14,972 nucleotides of DNA from CAYHDN01 sp964355425 (GTDB lineage Bacteria > Patescibacteriota > UBA1384 > XYA2-FULL-43-10 > CAINNR01): NCBI GenBank assembly GCA_964355425.1, contig CAYHDN010000016.1:1-14972 (forward strand), in the 5' to 3' direction. The position numbers were made by a program, and so were the translations under genes. Position 1 is the first letter of the stretch; each line of letters begins with the position of its first letter. This document shows positions 13,043 to 14,972 of the stretch, piece after piece. The notes under the pieces are model-generated. The model saw only the letters and a list, made by a program, of their open reading frames with translations. It was not told the origin of the DNA and made no database searches.

Positions 13043-13046
13043 TTTA

Positions 13047-13673
13047 TTAAAATAGTTTATCTTGTTTAATATTTTCAGTTTTAATGTCTGATATTTCTGC
13101 TTCGACTTTCTCGATTGCTGCCGGTAGCTTGGCAAAATCTTCTTCTAAAACCTGCCGCATACCGCCATTATGCAGTGCTGCAGCCGGATGATAGAGCGGA
13201 AAATAGAATAAACCATTGGGTCGGTGGTAAAGTTTCGCTTTCAACTTTGTAATACCACCGAGTCCGGGAAGATAAGTTTCTGTGCTGTGCCGACCAAGAG
13301 TAACAATGATTTTCGGGCTAATAGCCCTGATCTGTTCTTCAAGGTACGTTCGGCAAGCCGATTTTTCTTCCGGTAATGGGTCGCGATTTGCCGGCGGACG
13401 ACATTTCAAAGTGTTGGCGATATAGACATCCGCGCGCTGCAAACCGATAGAATCGAGTAGAAGATCGAGAAATTTGCCTGCTGGGCCGCAAAACGGCCGG
13501 CCTTCAATGTCTTCTCTTTCGCCTGGAGCCTCGCCTATAAACATAATTTCGGCATGAGGATTTCCTTCACCAGGGACGATATTTCGCCTTGTCTTATAAA
13601 GAGGACAAAGTTGGCAGCTAGCAATCTCTTTCTCAACTTTAATCAGTTGTTCTTTTGTTTCGGATAGATCCAT
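13047..13673 (-). CDS. udg: Family 4 uracil-DNA glycosylase (4Fe-4S)
   Basis: This 208-residue glycosylase removes uracil from DNA as the first step of base-excision repair. The four iron-sulphur cysteines are present: Cys20 and Cys23 (SCQLCPL), Cys91 (LKCRPPANR) and Cys107 (SACRTYLEE). Motif 1, GEAPGEREDIEGRPFCGPAG, is at residues 47-66, and the second motif is HPAAAL at 162-167. Length is normal for the family. I take the ATG at 13673 as start because homology begins right there; the open frame continues upstream only through undetermined bases. The run of Ns begins 2 bases before the start, so the ribosome-binding site cannot be seen. A consensus promoter lies at 13748-13776. RNase J follows on the same strand. 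Confidence 0.93.
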   Translation of the reverse strand: MDLSETKEQLIKVEKEIASCQLCPLYKTRRNIVPGEGNPHAEIMFIGEAPGEREDIEGRPFCGPAGKFLDLLLDSIGLQRADVYIANTLKCRPPANRDPLPEEKSACRTYLEEQIRAISPKIIVTLGRHSTETYLPGLGGITKLKAKLYHRPNGLFYFPLYHPAAALHNGGMRQVLEEDFAKLPAAIEKVEAEISDIKTENIKQDKLF

Positions 13674-13674
13674 G

Positions 13675-13684
13675 NNNNNNNNNN
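13675..13684. other. Assembly gap (10 Ns)
   Basis: Ten undetermined bases separate the UDG start codon from its leader. The true length of the missing piece is unknown. The order UDG - promoter - FabI-like gene across this point therefore rests on scaffolding. Confidence 0.98.
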
Positions 13685-13747
13685 AAAAATAGCTCTGATT
13701 GCCTAAGATGTGATGTAAAGAGATCAAACCTAACGATTCTTGAACTA

Positions 13748-13776
13748 AGTTTAGCATACATATTTACATTTGTCAA
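13748..13776 (-). promoter_or_regulatory. Promoter upstream of the UDG gene
   Basis: On the minus strand TTGACA (13776-13771), 17 bases and TAAACT (13753-13748) preceded by TGC form a consensus promoter of the same design as that of the M23 gene. It would drive UDG and probably rnj. The leader to 13673 is about 70 bases and crosses the assembly gap. Confidence 0.8.
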
Positions 13777-13785
13777 GTATAAAGC

Positions 13786-13820
13786 AAAAAAATAGGGGCT
13801 GCCCTCTGTGGGCAGTCCCC
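13786..13820 (-). terminator. Terminator of the FabI-like gene
   Basis: On the minus strand GGGG-A-CTGCCC pairs with GGGCAGCCCC around a 5-base loop with a single bulge, followed by TATTTTTTT. It lies 30 bases after the stop codon and about 10 bases before the -35 box of the UDG promoter. Confidence 0.9.
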
Positions 13821-13850
13821 GTGAACTTCGCGTGAAAGATGCGGCAACGG

Positions 13851-14639
13851 CTAGGTCTCATTCGACTTGACCAGCATGGCGCCGAGAGCAAATGCGCCGT
13901 GGTCAACATTGAAGATCTCCCCGCCCATGTGCAGTGCCATGCCGTCCACCAGACCGGCAACAGCGCTAGCGATGTCCTCTTTGGTCACTTCGCCTTGCGG
14001 GGCTTGTTCAGCCGTGGCCTCGATGTACCCCTTGATGTAGGGAATCTCTCTTGAGGCCATCGTCCAAACAGCGGTGGGCCCGACACCAACGACAACGCCC
14101 TTCTCACGACCGTGGTCCCTGTTGAGCAGGGCGATCGTCTCTTCGAGATGCCGCTTGCAGGCGCCGACGTTGTACCCGGGCATGACTCCCTGACTCCCCG
14201 GCGGGAAGGTCATTGCCAGAACCGTGCTGGCCGAGTGCAGGTAAGGCCAGAGCCCCCGTGACATCTCGATCAGAGAGTAGACACAGACCTGGTTCATCCG
14301 GTTGAAGTCGGCAAGGGTGATGTCGGTGAACTTGCCCTTAAGCACGGCCTCCGGCGCATTGGCGATCGAGTGGACGGCGAAGTCCACTTGGCCGAAGTGG
14401 TTGCCGACAACGCCCATCATCGCCTCGGTGTTGCCCTCGATGGCGGCGTCGAACGGGAAAATGCCGCTGATGGCCGTGTCCGATAGCAGCTCAGCTACTC
14501 TCGTAGCGTGAGCAGTGTAGCAGCCAACCGCGACCTGCGCGCCCTGGTCGGCGAGAGCCTTGACGATCCAATAGGCAATTGACAACTTGCTCATGACGCC
14601 AGTGACCAGTCCGCGTTTACCTTCCAAGCGCTTTATCAT
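13851..14639 (-). CDS. FabI-like enoyl-ACP reductase (SDR), altered active site
   Basis: This 262-residue short-chain dehydrogenase is closest to the FabI enoyl-ACP reductases. The NAD-binding start GLVTGVMSKLSIAYWIVKAL (residues 10-29), VHSIANAPEAVL (about 89-100), VGPTAVWTMAS and the C-terminal GEIFNVDHGAFALGAM all align with FabI. The catalytic segment differs: Tyr156 is present but Lys162 follows after 5 residues, whereas FabI has Tyr-X6-Lys, and the place of the first FabI tyrosine (ten residues before) is Pro. NVDHG also replaces the usual VDGG. The enzyme may thus have shifted substrate or lost activity. AAAGGAG (14648-14654) lies 8 bases before the ATG. It has its own promoter and terminator and no other fatty-acid gene beside it. 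The sequence is visibly GC-richer than its neighbours, which suggests transfer. Confidence 0.85.
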   Translation of the reverse strand: MIKRLEGKRGLVTGVMSKLSIAYWIVKALADQGAQVAVGCYTAHATRVAELLSDTAISGIFPFDAAIEGNTEAMMGVVGNHFGQVDFAVHSIANAPEAVLKGKFTDITLADFNRMNQVCVYSLIEMSRGLWPYLHSASTVLAMTFPPGSQGVMPGYNVGACKRHLEETIALLNRDHGREKGVVVGVGPTAVWTMASREIPYIKGYIEATAEQAPQGEVTKEDIASAVAGLVDGMALHMGGEIFNVDHGAFALGAMLVKSNET

Positions 14640-14700
14640 CTACCCAACTCCTTTGCAGTATGCTCAGAATCGAAAATAGCGAGTCAATATCGCTCGCTGT

Positions 14701-14729
14701 ACTATAACAGAATATTTCTCATATGTAAA
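14701..14729 (-). promoter_or_regulatory. Promoter of the FabI-like gene
   Basis: On the minus strand TTTACA (14729-14724), 17 bases and TATAGT (14706-14701) preceded by TGT form a good promoter. The -35 box lies in the tail of the upstream terminator. Confidence 0.75.
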
Positions 14730-14768
14730 GAAGAACCACCCTGAGCATAGCCGAAGGGTGATTCTTCT
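14729..14768 (-). terminator. Terminator of the S1-domain gene
   Basis: AGAAGAA plus CACCCT (14729-14742, one mismatch) pairs with AGGGTG plus TTCTTCT (14755-14768). The loop and inner stem contain TTCGGCTATGCTCAGG on the minus strand, a word like the one at 81-94. The minus-strand tail is TTCTTCTTTACAT, only moderately T-rich. Confidence 0.7.
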
Positions 14769-14790
14769 TGTGTCGTATCAATTAAGGAAA

Positions 14791-14972
14791 CTAGCTTTTC
14801 AGAAAGTCTTTAGTAGAGAGTGCTACCCGGCCCTTTTCTCTATCAACATCTATAACCTTGGCTTTTACAATGTCGCCGGCTTTAATGTATTTTTCAATAT
14901 CCTCGACGCGCTCGTTGGCAATTTGCGAAATGTGAATCATGCCGTCTTGGCGCGGAGTAATCTCGACAATGG
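14791..14972 (-). CDS. pnp: C-terminal S1 domain, probably PNPase (partial)
   Basis: The right edge cuts this gene, leaving the last 59 residues. They form most of an S1 RNA-binding domain: VEITPRQDGMIHISQIANER, then VEDIEKYIKAGDIVKAKVID, then VDREKGRVALSTKDFLKS and a TAG stop. The spacing of GMIHISQIANERVEDIEKY matches the S1 domain that ends polynucleotide phosphorylase, a 3'-to-5' exoribonuclease of RNA decay. A location upstream of RNase J and ftsK also fits pnp in the Firmicute order. Ribosomal protein S1 or another S1 protein cannot be ruled out from this fragment. No KH domain is in view. Confidence 0.7.
   Translation of the reverse strand, partial: IVEITPRQDGMIHISQIANERVEDIEKYIKAGDIVKAKVIDVDREKGRVALSTKDFLKS

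Noticed and set aside
13674..13757. Extension of the UDG reading frame through the Ns to 13757
   Set aside because: Family similarity begins at the ATG at 13673, the extension covers the -10 box of the promoter, and it translates unknown bases.
1..14972. tRNA, rRNA, riboswitch, insertion sequence or phage genes
   Set aside because: No cloverleaf, rRNA segment, known riboswitch core, transposase or phage structural gene was recognised by eye; a covariance-model scan would be needed to exclude small RNAs.

Overview
The window looks like a piece of a small-genome bacterium of the Candidate Phyla Radiation (Patescibacteria). This is an inference from several signs. The core genes are compact, with short or absent 5' leaders, strong extended -10 promoters and low-complexity palindromic spacers. 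A lone FabI-like reductase sits apart from any fatty-acid cluster. The minus strand carries a cut-down version of the Firmicute-type order pnp - rnj - ftsK/spoIIIE - rodZ(ymfM) - recA - recX. Long frames stay open when TGA is read as stop and recX ends in TGA, so the genetic code is the standard bacterial one. A run of 10 Ns at 13675-13684 shows the sequence is a scaffolded assembly.

Layout, left to right. 1-231 is non-coding and full of palindromes. 232-1232 (+) holds an AT-rich MntA/HepT-type toxin-antitoxin pair and a stand-alone YqfO/NIF3-insert-domain protein, closed by a bidirectional terminator at 1299-1329. 1351-4770 (-) holds, in transcription order, a four-helix-bundle protein, recX and phosphoenolpyruvate synthase. 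4850-5035 (+) is a 61-residue orphan gene with its own promoter and terminator. 5119-9380 (-) holds, in transcription order, ftsK, a rodZ-like gene and recA. 9558-10094 (+) is a membrane-anchored orphan. 10278-11033 (-) is a secreted M23 endopeptidase. 11152-13673 (-) holds a family-4 uracil-DNA glycosylase followed by RNase J. 13851-14639 (-) is a FabI-like reductase. 14791 to the right edge is the S1-domain end of a protein that is probably PNPase.

How the genes work together. The minus-strand backbone is an information-processing set: PNPase and RNase J for RNA decay, UDG, RecA and RecX for DNA repair, FtsK for chromosome segregation, RodZ for cell shape. Four genes with their own signals break this conserved order (13851, 10278, 9558, 4850). 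Three of them have a good promoter and a terminator; the 9558 gene has a terminator but only a weak promoter candidate.

Most unusual features. (1) Several intergenic spacers are built from a private short word repeated on one side and, in reverse complement, on the other (4171-4264, 6199-6273, 6979-7142, 12961-13042). One of these includes the RNase J ribosome-binding site. (2) A recurring extended -10 box, GTGATATAAT or GTGATATACT, sits so close to some start codons that the mRNA should be leaderless. (3) The FabI-like enzyme has a changed catalytic segment. (4) A 7-bp tandem repeat lies inside the coding region of phosphoenolpyruvate synthase.
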